Positions 51,844 through 62,455 of a stretch of 64,000 nucleotides of DNA are shown here, piece by piece (positions within the stretch are counted from its first letter, which is position 1; the number at the start of each line of letters is the position of its first letter). The stretch is taken from positions 22,688-86,687 of the forward strand of contig NZ_LOHF01000012.1 of assembly GCF_002158995.1 (NCBI RefSeq), read 5' to 3'. The translations under genes were made by a program, and so were the position numbers. This stretch comes from Pseudomonas caspiana. GTDB lineage: Bacteria; Pseudomonadota; Gammaproteobacteria; Pseudomonadales; Pseudomonadaceae. The notes under the pieces were generated by a model. That model saw nothing but the letters and a program-made list of their open reading frames with translations, had not been told where the DNA came from and searched no databases.

Positions 51844-53238
51844 ATGGATGATCACGGACGCACCCCTTCTTCTAACCAGCCAATCCTTTACGTGCTCGAT
51901 ACCAACGTACTGATCCACGATCCAAATGCCCTGCTGAACTTCGAAGAACACCGCGTCGCCATCCCCATGACCGTGCTGGAAGAGCTGGACAAGCTCAAAG
52001 CCGGTAAACATTCGGTCGCTGCCGAATGCCGTCAAGCCATCCGCCTGATCGACAAGACACTGGGCGAAGCTACGCCTGAAGAAGTCGAGAAGGGAGTGCC
52101 TATCGACCGTGGCACGGGAGTCTTCAAAGGCTTCCTGTCGATCATGATGAGCAAGCGCGAGGAGCCCAACAGCCTTCTTCCTGAACACCTGAACGACAAC
52201 ATCATCATCAACCAGTTGATCGACCTGCATGCGCGCGACAAGGACTTGCGTCTCGTGCTGGTCACCAAAGACATCAACATGCGCCTCAAGGCGCGTGCCT
52301 GCGGGATCGCCGCCGAGGATTACAGCACCGACCAGTTGGTCGACGACGTATCGATGCTGTCCCGCGGTTATCACAACGTGACCGGCTCCTTCTGGGATCG
52401 GGTCAGCAAGGTCGACACCCGTCAGGATCACGGTCGTACCTGGCACCGTGTGCAAATGACGGAAATGCTGCCGTCGGTACACATCAACGAGTTCATCATC
52501 GACGAGCAAGGGTTTGTCGGCTGGGTCAAAGGCGTCAAGGCCGACGAGCTGATGATTCTGGACATGCATCAGGAGCCGTTGCTGCACCAGGAAGCCTGGG
52601 GCCTCAAACCGCGTGATATCTACCAGGGCCTGGCGCTGTTTGCCTTGCTTGATCCGGATATCCATCTGGTCAACCTGTCCGGTGCTGCCGGGTCGGGTAA
52701 AACCATTCTGGCGCTGGCTGCTGCCATCGAGCAGACCATGGTTAGCAAGCGTTATCGGCGGATTATCGCCACCCGTAGCGTGCAGGGGCTGGACCAGGAA
52801 ATCGGCTTCCTGCCCGGCACCGAAGCAGAAAAAATGGAGCCTTGGCTCGGCGCCATCACCGATAACCTCGAAGCTTTGCACATGGACGACGAAAACACCC
52901 ATGGCAGCGTCGATTACATCCTCAGCAAAGTGCCGTTGCAATTCAAATCCCTCAACTACATTCGGGGCCGTAGCTTCCAGCAAAGCCTGATCCTGATTGA
53001 TGAATGCCAGAACCTTACCCCGCACCAGATGAAAACCATCATCACCCGTGCGGGCGCAGGTTCCAAAGTGGTCTGTCTGGGCAACCTGGCGCAGATCGAT
53101 ACTCCATACCTGTCGGCCACCAGTTCGGGGCTGACCTACCTGACGGAGCGTTTCAAAGACTTCCCGAACGGCGTGCACATCTCGCTGCAAGGCGTGCCAC
53201 GCTCAATCCTGGCTGAATATGCGGAGTCGCATCTTTAA
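51844..53238 (+). CDS. PIN domain-PhoH ATPase fusion
   Basis: The 464-residue protein has an N-terminal PIN ribonuclease domain (VLDTNVLIHDP with Asp19, PMTVLEELDKLK, later VTKDINMRLKA) and a C-terminal PhoH ATPase domain with Walker A GAAGSGKT (280-287) and LILIDECQNLTP as the Walker B region. PIN-PhoH (PhoH2-type) proteins in other bacteria are RNA helicase/ribonucleases. It has its own leader with a hairpin and no obvious antitoxin partner. It is a conserved Pseudomonas gene. Confidence 0.9.
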   Translation: MDDHGRTPSSNQPILYVLDTNVLIHDPNALLNFEEHRVAIPMTVLEELDKLKAGKHSVAAECRQAIRLIDKTLGEATPEEVEKGVPIDRGTGVFKGFLSIMMSKREEPNSLLPEHLNDNIIINQLIDLHARDKDLRLVLVTKDINMRLKARACGIAAEDYSTDQLVDDVSMLSRGYHNVTGSFWDRVSKVDTRQDHGRTWHRVQMTEMLPSVHINEFIIDEQGFVGWVKGVKADELMILDMHQEPLLHQEAWGLKPRDIYQGLALFALLDPDIHLVNLSGAAGSGKTILALAAAIEQTMVSKRYRRIIATRSVQGLDQEIGFLPGTEAEKMEPWLGAITDNLEALHMDDENTHGSVDYILSKVPLQFKSLNYIRGRSFQQSLILIDECQNLTPHQMKTIITRAGAGSKVVCLGNLAQIDTPYLSATSSGLTYLTERFKDFPNGVHISLQGVPRSILAEYAESHL

Positions 53239-53250
53239 ATAGGCGATGAC

Positions 53251-53340
53251 TGTAGGAGCTGCCGAGGCACGAAGGCTGCGAAGGCGTTTTACCTGATACA
53301 CCGCCATCGCGAGCGTCGTAACCTCCGACGGCTCCTACAG
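53251..53340. repeat. REPIN with interrupted arms
   Basis: TGTAGGAGCTGCCG at 53251 and CGACGGCTCCTACAG ending at 53340 face each other. One arm holds an insertion (GAGGCAC) relative to the related repeat at 6733, so it appears to be a diverged copy. Confidence 0.75.
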
Positions 53341-53429
53341 GTTTCGTATTCATTCAGATACATCTGCCACAATTCCTGTCGCGCTGTGTTTTAGGTTTAC
53401 AATCCCCGCTCCTGTTCAGGAGTAACGCT

Positions 53430-53918
53430 GTGCTCACTCATCTCGATTCCCAAGGTCGCGCCAATATGGTCGACGTCACTGATAAAGCCGTGACGTCCCG
53501 TGAGGCTGTGGCCGAAGCGCTGGTTCGCATGCTTCCTTCAACCCTGCAAATGATCGTTAGCGGCGGGCATCCCAAAGGGGATGTCTTTGCCGTGGCGCGT
53601 ATTGCCGGGATTCAGGCGGCGAAGAAAACCAGTGATCTGATCCCTTTGTGCCACCCGTTGATGCTGACCAGCGTCAAGGTCGAACTCAGCGCCGAGGGGG
53701 ACGACGCCGTACGCATCATCGCCCGCTGCAAACTGGCCGGGCAGACCGGTGTAGAAATGGAGGCGCTGACCGCCGCCAGTGTTGCAGCATTGACCATCTA
53801 TGACATGTGCAAGGCGGTTGATCGCGGCATGAACATTGAGAACGTTCGGTTGCTGGAAAAGCTCGGCGGTAAAAGCGGGCACTTCATCGCGGACGAGCAG
53901 GCATCGGTGACGCCATGA
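53430..53918 (+). CDS. moaC: Cyclic pyranopterin monophosphate synthase MoaC
   Basis: The 162-residue protein uses a GTG start (AGGAG about seven bases upstream) and has [40 protein letters not shown] and [19 protein letters not shown], the MoaC active-site regions. It forms cPMP from the MoaA product in molybdopterin synthesis. It overlaps moaD by 4 bases. Confidence 0.97.
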   Translation: MLTHLDSQGRANMVDVTDKAVTSREAVAEALVRMLPSTLQMIVSGGHPKGDVFAVARIAGIQAAKKTSDLIPLCHPLMLTSVKVELSAEGDDAVRIIARCKLAGQTGVEMEALTAASVAALTIYDMCKAVDRGMNIENVRLLEKLGGKSGHFIADEQASVTP

Positions 53919-54160
53919 ACATCAAGGTCCAGTATTTCGCCCGTTACCGGGAAACCCTTGGCATTGATAGCGAGCTGGTCGAAGGTGAGTTCGCCAGTAT
54001 CGACGCCTTGCGCTTGCAGTTGCTGACTCGTGAGGGTGTCTGGCAGGTGCTGGCCGAGCAGAACCTGATGTGTGCTCGCAATCAAGAGCTGTGTCAGCTG
54101 GATGAGCCGCTGGAGGCTGGTGACGAAGTGGCGTTTTTCCCCACCGTGACCGGGGGCTGA
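53915..54160 (+). CDS. moaD: Molybdopterin synthase small subunit MoaD
   Basis: The 81-residue ubiquitin-like protein ends VTGG, the Gly-Gly tail that carries the thiocarboxylate sulphur. It starts [20 protein letters not shown]. It overlaps moaC by 4 bases and lies 2 bases before moaE, so synthesis of the synthase subunits is coupled. Confidence 0.95.
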   Translation: MNIKVQYFARYRETLGIDSELVEGEFASIDALRLQLLTREGVWQVLAEQNLMCARNQELCQLDEPLEAGDEVAFFPTVTGG

Positions 54161-54162
54161 TT

Positions 54163-54612
54163 ATGGCCATCAGGGTTCAGGCAGAACAGTTCGATCCAGG
54201 CTTTGAAGTCAACGCGTTGCACGCAGCCAATGTTGGCGTCGGTGCGGTGGTGAGTTTTGTCGGCTACGTGCGGGATTTCAATGAGGGGCGGGAAGTATCG
54301 GGGATGTTCCTGGAGCACTATCCCGGCATGACTGAAAAAGCCTTGGCCAAGATTGTTGTCGAGGCTGAACAGCGCTGGCCGCTGCTCAAGCTGGAAGTGC
54401 TGCATCGCGTTGGCGCGCTGGAGCCGGGTGAGCCGATTGTGTTTGTCGGCGTTGCCAGTGCGCATCGTCAGGCCGCATTTGAAGCCTGTGATTTCGTCAT
54501 GGACTACCTCAAGACCCGTGCGCCGTTCTGGAAGAAGGAAAACACTTCAGAAGGGCCGAAATGGGTCGAGGGGCGCGAGAGTGATAAAGCGGCGGCGGGG
54601 CGGTGGAAATAG
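54163..54612 (+). CDS. moaE: Molybdopterin synthase large subunit MoaE
   Basis: The 149-residue protein has ANVGVGAVVSFVGYVRDFNE, MFLEHYPGMTEKALAKIV and PFWKKENTSEGPKWVEGRE, the MoaE signature including the catalytic lysine region. With MoaD it inserts the dithiolene sulphurs. No moaA or moaB is in the window. Confidence 0.96.
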   Translation: MAIRVQAEQFDPGFEVNALHAANVGVGAVVSFVGYVRDFNEGREVSGMFLEHYPGMTEKALAKIVVEAEQRWPLLKLEVLHRVGALEPGEPIVFVGVASAHRQAAFEACDFVMDYLKTRAPFWKKENTSEGPKWVEGRESDKAAAGRWK

Positions 54613-54632
54613 TGCGCTGCAGATCCACACTG

Positions 54633-54726
54633 ACGTGGGACCGGCTTTAGCCGGGAAGGCGGTGTTTCTAGCCATGAAATTTCATTGACTGTACTGGCCT
54701 CTTCCCGGCTGAAGCCGGTCCCACGT
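54633..54726. repeat. REPIN, ACGTGGGACCGGCTTTAGCC type
   Basis: Second full copy of the REPIN type seen at 25383. It lies between convergent moaE and rhlB. Confidence 0.92.
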
Positions 54727-54739
54727 CGATTGCATCGAG

Positions 54740-56233
54740 TCAGATGGTTTGTGCTGGCTTACGCACTACCGCACGCAACAACTCGGTCGGCGGTGTTTCG
54801 CAGCTGATCTTGCGACCCAGTTTCTCTTCAATGGCGGGCAATTGATAAGAGTCGTCCTCACCGGCGAAGCTGATCGATACGCCTGCTGCGCCCGCCCGGC
54901 CTGTACGGCCGATGCGGTGTACATAATCATCCGGCACTTCGGGCAGCGTGAAGTTGATCACATGACTGATACCGTCGATGTGAATTCCGCGACCGGCGAC
55001 GTCAGTGGCAACCAGTACACGAATCTTGCCTTCGCGGAAGCCTTCCAGCGTCTTGATGCGCTTGTGTTGCGGCACATCGCCTGACAACTGCGCGGCGTTC
55101 ACACCATCACGGACCAGACGTTCTTCGATGCGGCGTACTTCGTCCTTGCGGTTGGCGAAGACCATGACGCGTTCCCAGCCGTTGTCGTTGACCAGGTTGT
55201 AGAGCAGTTTGTATTTGTCTGCGCCGGCAACCGCGTAGATATGCTGTTCGACGTTTTCGCTGGCAACGTTCTCGGCTTCGATTTCGACAATGGCTGGTTC
55301 AGTGGTCCACTGCTTGGCGAGGTTCATCACATCGTCAGTGAAAGTCGCCGAGAACAGTAAGGTCTGGCGTTCGCCCTTGTGTGGCGTCTGACGAATGATC
55401 GAGCGAACCTGCGGGATGAAGCCCATGTCGAGCATGCGGTCGGCTTCGTCGAGGACCATTACTTCGACCATGTCCAGATGCACTTCGCCGCGCTGGTTGA
55501 AGTCCAGCAAACGGCCTGGTGTGGCCACCAGGATGTCGCAATGACGCGCTTCAAGCTGTTTGAGCTGTTTGTCGAAGTCCATGCCGCCCACAAACGTCAT
55601 GACGTTCAGGTTGGTGTACTTGGTCAGGTCAGCAGCGTCCTTGGCGATCTGCACGACCAACTCCCGGGTCGGGGCGATGATCAGTGCGCGAGGCTCGCCC
55701 ATATAGCGTTCTTTGGGGGGAGGCGTCTGGGTCAACTGCGAGATGATAGAAATAAGAAAGGCAGCGGTTTTGCCAGTGCCGGTCTGCGCGCGGCCGATGG
55801 CGTCCTGGCCCTTGAGGGTGAACCCCAGAACCTGCGCCTGAATCGGCGTGCAATAGGGGAAGCCGAGGTCTTGAATCGCGTGCATCAATTCGGGAGCGAG
55901 GGCAAAGTCATGGAAGCGGGTTTTGCCTTCCTGAGGTTCGACGACGAAATCTTCCAGCTTCCAGGGAATGACCACCGGCTTGGGGGCACGTTCGCGACGT
56001 GGGCGCTCGGGCCTGGGTTTGGCGACGACGGTTTGGTCTGCCGTTTCAGCCTGTGCACTCGGCTCTTTATCGTCTGCACGGGGTTGGGCAGGTGCTTTGG
56101 CTGCAGCGCTGCGATCCCTTGAATGGCCTTCAGTCTTGCTTTGCGGGGCAGGGGAAGGAGTAACAGGGCCAGCGGCGAGCGGCTCAGCCTCGCTTTTTCC
56201 GAACATCTTTTTAAGTGCTTTGAGCACGGTCAT
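54740..56233 (-). CDS. rhlB: DEAD-box RNA helicase RhlB
   Basis: The 497-residue protein has AQTGTGKT (Walker A), [17 protein letters not shown] (DEAD), LFSATF (SAT) and RIGRTGRAG (VI). The N-terminus is a basic/proline-rich low-complexity extension (residues 15-95, many PAQ/KAP repeats) typical of pseudomonad RhlB. It unwinds RNA within the degradosome. The start at 56233 fits [13 protein letters not shown]. Confidence 0.93.
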   Translation of the reverse strand: MTVLKALKKMFGKSEAEPLAAGPVTPSPAPQSKTEGHSRDRSAAAKAPAQPRADDKEPSAQAETADQTVVAKPRPERPRRERAPKPVVIPWKLEDFVVEPQEGKTRFHDFALAPELMHAIQDLGFPYCTPIQAQVLGFTLKGQDAIGRAQTGTGKTAAFLISIISQLTQTPPPKERYMGEPRALIIAPTRELVVQIAKDAADLTKYTNLNVMTFVGGMDFDKQLKQLEARHCDILVATPGRLLDFNQRGEVHLDMVEVMVLDEADRMLDMGFIPQVRSIIRQTPHKGERQTLLFSATFTDDVMNLAKQWTTEPAIVEIEAENVASENVEQHIYAVAGADKYKLLYNLVNDNGWERVMVFANRKDEVRRIEERLVRDGVNAAQLSGDVPQHKRIKTLEGFREGKIRVLVATDVAGRGIHIDGISHVINFTLPEVPDDYVHRIGRTGRAGAAGVSISFAGEDDSYQLPAIEEKLGRKISCETPPTELLRAVVRKPAQTI

Positions 56234-56385
56234 CTCGTCAGTTGGTTAAGGAATGTACGCCGAGCAGTGTAAAGCAAGAATCATGCGCGGCGTAGTGTCA
56301 TGCCAAACGGGCTACATAGGCCCAAATCCCGAAGGAATGGCTTTAGCAAGTCGTGCGGCATTTCTGGTGAGGATTGGATGCTTTT

Positions 56386-56467
56386 CTGTAAGAGCTCACG
56401 GGCAACGATAGCGTCCTGTCGGACACACCGCTATCGCGGCCTCGCGGTGCTCGTGCGCTACTACCCA
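56386..56467. repeat. REPIN, diverged CTGTAAGAGCTCACGGGCAA type
   Basis: The left arm CTGTAAGAGCTCACGGG pairs loosely with TGCTCGTGCGCTACTACCC. It resembles the pairs at 16653 and 61998 but carries more substitutions in the arms, so it looks like an old copy. Confidence 0.75.
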
Positions 56468-56497
56468 GGCTGTGTTTGCCCGTTTACAAGCAACCAA

Positions 56498-57193
<696 letters not shown>

Positions 57194-57289
57194 TTAATGC
57201 GGTGCGCGAGTTGTTAAAAATGAAAGAAGATGTCGCAAGGTTACAAGTTTTTCTCTTGACCTGTCGCTAATTCGACATCGCCACCATGC

Positions 57290-57305
57290 TGGTACGGCGT
57301 TTGCT
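57290..57305 (+). promoter_or_regulatory. Candidate sigma-54 promoter for aapJQMP
   Basis: TGGTACGGCGTTTGCT has GG and GC ten bases apart, the -24/-12 spacing of sigma-54 promoters (consensus TGGCAC-N5-TTGCW), about 330 bases upstream of aapJ. The remainder of the 57155-57634 gap shows no gene. The leader length is unusually long, so a second promoter nearer the gene is possible. Confidence 0.5.
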
Positions 57306-57634
57306 ATGAAAAACCGGGGAGTGAAGCGCTTACCTCGATCGGTAACACTATTGTGCTATTACCGATACGCAACGGGGGCAAGCACGGAGTCCATGCATCA
57401 GGATTTGCGGCACGGTTCATCCTGTACCGGATTGGTTCAGGAACATCATGGGGCTTGAATCCTGTAGGCCGTCTAAGATCATGAATGCGAGCGATGAGAT
57501 GACCTCACGCCTGGCTCATGAACTGGCCTAAAGTCGGATGACCCAAAAATAAGCCAGCACGGGTTGTCAATGCCTCACAAGGGTGCGACGGGATTGAAGC
57601 GCCTAAACAACAAAGAGCAAAACTGGAGGTTTGA

Positions 57635-58663
57635 ATGAAGATGTTGAAATCCACCCTGGCCGTAGTAGCCGCTGCAGCAGCACTCGGCGTGAGCAGTTTT
57701 GCTCAAGCGGGCGCAACACTGGACGCCATTCAGAAGAAAGGCTTCGTACAGTGCGGTGTGAGCGACGGTTTGCCAGGTTTCTCCGTTCCTGATGCTACCG
57801 GCAAGATCACCGGTATCGACGCCGACGTCTGCCGCGCTGTTGCTGCTGCCGTTTTCGGTGACGCCACCAAAGTGAAATTTAGCCAGCTGAACGCCAAAGA
57901 GCGTTTCACCGCGCTGCAATCGGGCGAGATCGACATCCTGTCGCGTAACACCACCTGGACCAGCTCCCGCGATTCGGGCATGGGTCTGGTGTTCGCTGGT
58001 GTGACTTACTACGACGGTATCGGCTTCCTGGTAAACAACAAGCTGGGCGTCAAAAGCGCCAAGGAACTGGATGGTGCAACCATCTGTATCCAGGCTGGTA
58101 CTACCACCGAACTTAACGTTTCCGACTACTTCCGTTCGAACGGTCTGAAATACACCCCGATCACTTTCGACACTTCCGACGAAAGCGCCAAATCCCTGGA
58201 AGGCGGCCGTTGCGACGTACTGACCTCCGACCAGTCGCAGCTGTACGCACAGCGCAGCAAACTGGCCAGCCCGGCTGACTACGTGGTTCTGCCAGAAGTT
58301 ATCTCCAAAGAGCCTCTGGGCCCAGTCGTACGTAAAGGCGACGAAGAGTGGTTCTCCATTGTGAAATGGACCCTGTTCGCAATGCTCAACGCCGAAGAAG
58401 CCAAGATCACTTCGAAAAACGTTGAAGCTGAAGCCAAAGCCACCAAGAACCCGGACGTTGCCCGTATGTTGGGTGCTGACGGTGAATACGGCAAAGACCT
58501 GAAACTGCCGAAAGACTGGGTGGTTCAGATCGTTAAACAAGTCGGTAACTACGGCGAAGTATTCGAACGCAACCTGGGCGAATCGACCCCGCTGAAAATC
58601 AAGCGCGGCCAGAACGCTCTGTGGAATGCCGGCGGCATCCAGTACGCTCCACCAATTCGTTGA
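57635..58663 (+). CDS. aapJ: ABC transporter amino-acid-binding protein AapJ
   Basis: The 342-residue precursor has a signal peptide (MKMLKSTLAVVAAAAALGVS, cleavage near FAQAGATL) and the binding-protein signatures GFVQCGVSDGLPGFSVPD and DADVCRAVAAAVFG. It is the first gene of the general L-amino-acid transporter AapJQMP, capturing amino acids in the periplasm. GGAGGTTTG lies just before the ATG. A hairpin after it separates it from aapQ. Confidence 0.95.
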   Translation: MKMLKSTLAVVAAAAALGVSSFAQAGATLDAIQKKGFVQCGVSDGLPGFSVPDATGKITGIDADVCRAVAAAVFGDATKVKFSQLNAKERFTALQSGEIDILSRNTTWTSSRDSGMGLVFAGVTYYDGIGFLVNNKLGVKSAKELDGATICIQAGTTTELNVSDYFRSNGLKYTPITFDTSDESAKSLEGGRCDVLTSDQSQLYAQRSKLASPADYVVLPEVISKEPLGPVVRKGDEEWFSIVKWTLFAMLNAEEAKITSKNVEAEAKATKNPDVARMLGADGEYGKDLKLPKDWVVQIVKQVGNYGEVFERNLGESTPLKIKRGQNALWNAGGIQYAPPIR

Positions 58664-58672
58664 TTGACCCGG

Positions 58673-58702
58673 CGCCCGACAGCTTTAACCGGCTGTCGGG
58701 CG
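58673..58702 (+). terminator. Hairpin/attenuator between aapJ and aapQ
   Basis: CGCCCGACAGC pairs perfectly with GCTGTCGGGCG around an 8-base loop, followed by TCGTTTTG. This is likely a leaky terminator that makes the binding protein more abundant than the membrane subunits. Confidence 0.8.
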
Positions 58703-58733
58703 TCGTTTTGTTTCATTTTTCCTGGGGCACTTC

Positions 58734-59915
58734 ATGGAAAAGCAAATCGTCGCACCCAAGCAAAAGCTCTCTTTGAGCGACCCAAAAGTGCGCGCGTGGT
58801 TATTTCAGATCATCACCGTACTGGCGGTGGTCTCGTTGGGCTGGTTCATGTTCGACAACACCCAGACCAACCTCCAACACCGTGGTATTACCTCAGGTTT
58901 CGGATTTCTTGAACGCAGTGCCGGGTTTGGCATTGCGCAGCATTTGATCGACTACACGGAAGCGGACAGCTATGCCCGCGTGTTTGTCATCGGCTTGCTT
59001 AACACGCTGCTGGTGTCGGTCATCGGTATTTTTCTGGCCACGATCCTGGGCTTCATCATCGGCGTCGCACGCTTGTCACCCAACTGGATGATCAGCAAGC
59101 TGGCGACGGTCTACGTCGAAGTCTTCCGTAACATCCCGCCGCTGTTGCAGATCCTGTTCTGGTACACCGCTGTCTTCCTGACCCTGCCGGGTCCAAGGCA
59201 GGCGCACGGTTACTTCGACATGTTCTTCATCAGCAGCCGCGGTCTGAACATGCCGAGCGCTATTGCCGCTGAAGGTGCCTGGCCGTTCGTGACCAGCATC
59301 ATCGTGGCCATTGTCGCTATCGTGGCAATGACCCGTTGGGCCAACAAGCGCTTTGAAGCCACTGGCGAGCCGTTCCACAAGTTCTGGGCTGGTCTGGCGC
59401 TGTTTCTGGCAATCCCGGCTTTGAGCATGTTGATTTTTGGCGCACCGGTGCATTGGGAAGTGCCAGAGCTCAGAGGCTTCAACTTCGTTGGCGGCTGGGT
59501 GCTGATTCCGGAACTGATCTCTCTGACCCTGGCACTGACGGTTTATACCGCGGCGTTCATCGCTGAAATCGTGCGTTCGGGTATCAAGTCGGTCAGCCAC
59601 GGTCAGACAGAAGCAGCTCGCTCCCTGGGCTTGCGCCCCGGGCCGACCCTGCGTAAGGTCATCATCCCGCAGGCACTGCGCGTGATCATCCCGCCGTTGA
59701 CCAGCCAATACCTGAACCTGGCGAAGAACTCCTCGCTGGCAGCCGCGATTGGTTACCCGGAAATGGTTTCGCTGTTTGCCGGTACGGTGCTCAACCAGAC
59801 CGGTCAGGCCATTGAAGTTATTGCCATCACCATGAGCGTGTACCTGGCGATCAGTATCAGCATTTCCCTGCTGATGAACTGGTACAACAAGCGCATTGCG
59901 CTGATTGAGCGGTGA
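58734..59915 (+). CDS. aapQ: ABC transporter permease AapQ
   Basis: The 393-residue permease has N-terminal membrane segments then the binding-protein-dependent permease domain with the EAA-type loop (SVSHGQTEAARSLGLRPGPT) late in the sequence. It starts MEKQIVAPKQKLSLSDPKVR. It forms the membrane channel with AapM. The gap to aapM is 10 bases. Confidence 0.95.
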   Translation: MEKQIVAPKQKLSLSDPKVRAWLFQIITVLAVVSLGWFMFDNTQTNLQHRGITSGFGFLERSAGFGIAQHLIDYTEADSYARVFVIGLLNTLLVSVIGIFLATILGFIIGVARLSPNWMISKLATVYVEVFRNIPPLLQILFWYTAVFLTLPGPRQAHGYFDMFFISSRGLNMPSAIAAEGAWPFVTSIIVAIVAIVAMTRWANKRFEATGEPFHKFWAGLALFLAIPALSMLIFGAPVHWEVPELRGFNFVGGWVLIPELISLTLALTVYTAAFIAEIVRSGIKSVSHGQTEAARSLGLRPGPTLRKVIIPQALRVIIPPLTSQYLNLAKNSSLAAAIGYPEMVSLFAGTVLNQTGQAIEVIAITMSVYLAISISISLLMNWYNKRIALIER

Positions 59916-59925
59916 GGAAACGCGC

Positions 59926-61023
59926 ATGACAACTCATACTTTCAAACCTGACATGCCACCACCGGGCAAAGTGTTCGGCCCTGTGGCGTGGATGCGCCAG
60001 AACCTGTTCTCCAGCTGGATCAACACGCTGCTGACCTTGTTCTCGCTGTACCTGATCTACCTCGTCGTGCCACCGATCCTGAGCTGGGCATTGCTGGACG
60101 CCAACTGGATCGGTACCACACGAGCTGACTGCACCAAGGAAGGCGCCTGCTGGGTGTTTATCCAACAGCGCTTTGGCCAGTTCATGTACGGCTACTTCCC
60201 GACCGAACTGCGCTGGAGGGTGGACCTGACCGCCATTCTGGCGATCGTCGGTGCTGCTCCGCTGTTTATCTCGAAGTTTCCGCGTAAAGCGATTTACGCC
60301 ATCGGCTTCCTGATTGTTTACCCGATTGTTGCTTTCTACCTGCTGAGCGGCGGCGCGTTTGGTCTGACCCACGTGGCTACCAGCCAGTGGGGCGGCCTGA
60401 TGCTGACGCTGGTGATTGCCACCGTCGGTATTGCCGGTGCATTGCCTCTGGGTATTTTGCTGGCGCTGGGTCGTCGTTCGAACATGCCTGCGGTGCGCGT
60501 GGTGTGTGTGACGTTCATCGAGTTCTGGCGCGGCGTGCCATTGATCACCGTGTTGTTCATGTCCTCGGTGATGTTGCCGCTGTTCATGCCGGAAGGGATG
60601 AACTTCGACAAACTGCTGCGAGCCTTGATCGGCGTGATCCTGTTCCAGTCGGCGTACATCGCTGAAGTGGTTCGGGGCGGCATGCAGGCAATCCCTAAAG
60701 GTCAGTACGAAGCGGCCGCGGCCATGGGCCTTGGTTACTGGCGCAGCATGGGCCTGGTGATTCTGCCGCAGGCGTTGAAGATGGTTATTCCCGGCATCGT
60801 CAACACCTTCATTGCCCTGTTCAAAGACACCAGTCTGGTGATCATTATCGGCCTGTTCGACCTGCTCAACAGCGTCAAACAAGCCACCGCCGACCCGTCG
60901 TGGTTGGGTATGGCCACCGAGGGCTACGTCTTCGCGGCCCTGGTGTTCTGGATCTTCTGTTTCGGTATGTCCCGCTATTCCATGCACTTGGAACGTAAGC
61001 TGGACACAGGCCACAAGCGTTAG
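59926..61023 (+). CDS. aapM: ABC transporter permease AapM
   Basis: The 365-residue permease has multiple membrane helices and the EAA loop ([20 protein letters not shown]). The ATG at 59926 has GAGGAA upstream; a 7-residue longer frame is possible but less likely. It pairs with AapQ; the soluble segment after the first helix with Cys-containing [18 protein letters not shown] is characteristic of AapM. Confidence 0.95.
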   Translation: MTTHTFKPDMPPPGKVFGPVAWMRQNLFSSWINTLLTLFSLYLIYLVVPPILSWALLDANWIGTTRADCTKEGACWVFIQQRFGQFMYGYFPTELRWRVDLTAILAIVGAAPLFISKFPRKAIYAIGFLIVYPIVAFYLLSGGAFGLTHVATSQWGGLMLTLVIATVGIAGALPLGILLALGRRSNMPAVRVVCVTFIEFWRGVPLITVLFMSSVMLPLFMPEGMNFDKLLRALIGVILFQSAYIAEVVRGGMQAIPKGQYEAAAAMGLGYWRSMGLVILPQALKMVIPGIVNTFIALFKDTSLVIIIGLFDLLNSVKQATADPSWLGMATEGYVFAALVFWIFCFGMSRYSMHLERKLDTGHKR

Positions 61024-61033
61024 GAGTTTTGAC

Positions 61034-61798
61034 ATGAGTGAAGTTATCACCAAGCCTCTGGGCGCCGAAGGCATGATCCGGATGGAAGGCGTCCATAAAT
61101 GGTACGGCCAGTTCCACGTGCTCAAGGACATCAACCTGAACGTGCGTCAGGGCGAGCGTATCGTGTTGTGCGGCCCTTCGGGCTCGGGCAAATCCACGAC
61201 CATTCGTTGCCTGAACCGTCTGGAAGAGCACCAGCAAGGCAAGATCATCGTCGATGGCACCGAACTGACCTCGGACCTGAAGCAGATCGAAACCATCCGC
61301 CGCGAAGTCGGCATGGTGTTCCAGCACTTCAACCTGTTCCCGCACCTGACCATTCTGCAGAACTGCACGCTGGCGCCGATGTGGGTGCGCAAGATGCCGA
61401 AGAAAAAGGCCGAAGAAATCGCCATGCACTACCTGGAGCGCGTACGCATTCCAGAGCAGGCGCATAAATTCCCGGGCCAGCTTTCCGGCGGTCAGCAACA
61501 GCGCGTGGCAATCGCCCGTGCGCTGTGCATGAAGCCGAAAATCATGCTGTTCGACGAGCCGACTTCGGCACTCGACCCGGAAATGGTGAAAGAGGTTCTG
61601 GACACCATGGTCGGCCTGGCAGAAGAAGGCATGACCATGCTCTGCGTAACCCACGAAATGGGCTTCGCCCGCACCGTGGCCAACCGCGTGATCTTCATGG
61701 ACAAAGGCGAAATCGTCGAACAGGCTGCGCCGAACGACTTCTTCGACAATCCACAAAGTGACCGTACGCGTCTGTTCCTGAGCCAGATTTTGCATTGA
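61034..61798 (+). CDS. aapP: ABC transporter ATPase AapP
   Basis: The 254-residue ATPase has Walker [10 protein letters not shown], the signature [15 protein letters not shown] and Walker [15 protein letters not shown]. It starts 10 bases after aapM. It powers amino-acid import by AapJQMP, and is closed by a terminator. Confidence 0.97.
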   Translation: MSEVITKPLGAEGMIRMEGVHKWYGQFHVLKDINLNVRQGERIVLCGPSGSGKSTTIRCLNRLEEHQQGKIIVDGTELTSDLKQIETIRREVGMVFQHFNLFPHLTILQNCTLAPMWVRKMPKKKAEEIAMHYLERVRIPEQAHKFPGQLSGGQQQRVAIARALCMKPKIMLFDEPTSALDPEMVKEVLDTMVGLAEEGMTMLCVTHEMGFARTVANRVIFMDKGEIVEQAAPNDFFDNPQSDRTRLFLSQILH

Positions 61799-61817
61799 TT
61801 GGCTGAGTGATGGACTG

Positions 61818-61849
61818 AAAAACCCGGACCTTGTGTTCGGGTTTTTTTA
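61818..61849 (+). terminator. Terminator after aapP
   Basis: AAAAACCCG pairs with CGGGTTTTT and is followed by further T residues, a standard rho-independent terminator 20 bases after the aapP stop. Confidence 0.93.
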
Positions 61850-61872
61850 TGGGGGTTGGGTTTATAGAAAAC

Positions 61873-61960
61873 CTGTAGGAGTGAACTTGTTCGCGAGGCG
61901 GTGTATCAGGCGATGAATATATCGGATGGACGATTGCTTCGCGAACACGTTCGCTCCTAT
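61873..61960. repeat. REPIN, CTGTAGGAGTGAACTTGTTC type
   Basis: Arms CTGTAGGAGTGAACTTGTTC and CGCGAACACGTTCGCTCCTA face each other. It lies after the aap operon and precedes a second REPIN. Confidence 0.85.
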
Positions 61961-61997
61961 CAAACAAAATTTAACTATCTGATTTGGAATACTTTTC

Positions 61998-62087
61998 TGT
62001 AGGAGCTCACGAGCATCGCGAGGCAGCGATGGCGGTCTTTCTGACACACCTCTATCGCGGCCTCGCGGTGCTCGTGCGCTCCTGCAG
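61998..62087. repeat. REPIN, CTGTAGGAGCTCACGAGCAT type, with conserved extension
   Basis: Arms CTGTAGGAGCTCACGAGCAT and TGCTCGTGCGCTCCTGCAG face each other. The following TTTGCTGCGCGACAGCGCG (about 62096-62114) repeats the extension seen at 16752 and, inverted, at 6703. The two REPINs fill most of the 61850-62154 gap. Confidence 0.85.
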
Positions 62088-62154
62088 GTACCGTGTTTGC
62101 TGCGCGACAGCGCGTTGTGTGCTGTTTTATAGGCCTGTTGTTTTTAGAACTCGG

Positions 62155-62454
62155 CTATCCTTTTTTCTTTCGGTTCCAAAACCAAATATTGCCCGCAGTC
62201 GGGAGCGCATAAGCGTGTGCTAACACCATAAGCAGCGACAGCCATCCCATAGGCTCTCGCTCGTATACTCCCAGGAATGGCAACGCTCCCTTGACGATGA
62301 ATCGCCAATGTAAGTAAGTAAAAAATATACTGTATATAACTGCGCCTATTGATGTTGCCTGAGTATGATTTTCTCCACTGAAGGAGAATTTTGCCCATAA
62401 TGCGGGCAGGTAGGATAACAGGCAGCCAATGACGAAATAGAGATTGAAGGTCAT
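62155..62454 (-). CDS. Small membrane protein, candidate second immunity protein
   Basis: The 99-residue protein has about three membrane segments. Its stretch YSIFFTYLHWRFIVKGALPF then MGWLSLLMVLAHAYALPTAG parallels YNFSFGCFHLYFLETGRVPL and LAWLSLIMVFAYSYAIPWSW of its neighbour, so the two are paralogues. It starts one base after the upstream stop. By position (after an Hcp-linked DUF4225 protein) it may be an immunity protein; no function is proven. The DNA is A/T-rich. Confidence 0.65.
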   Translation of the reverse strand: MTFNLYFVIGCLLSYLPALWAKFSFSGENHTQATSIGAVIYSIFFTYLHWRFIVKGALPFLGVYEREPMGWLSLLMVLAHAYALPTAGNIWFWNRKKKG

Positions 62455-62455
62455 G

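Noticed and set aside
51826..53190. 454-codon minus-strand frame over the PIN-PhoH gene
   Set aside because: Antisense shadow; the plus-strand PIN and PhoH motifs are intact.
59857..61795. Minus-strand frames over aapM and aapP (425 and 306 codons)
   Set aside because: Antisense of clear transporter genes with no domain signature of their own.
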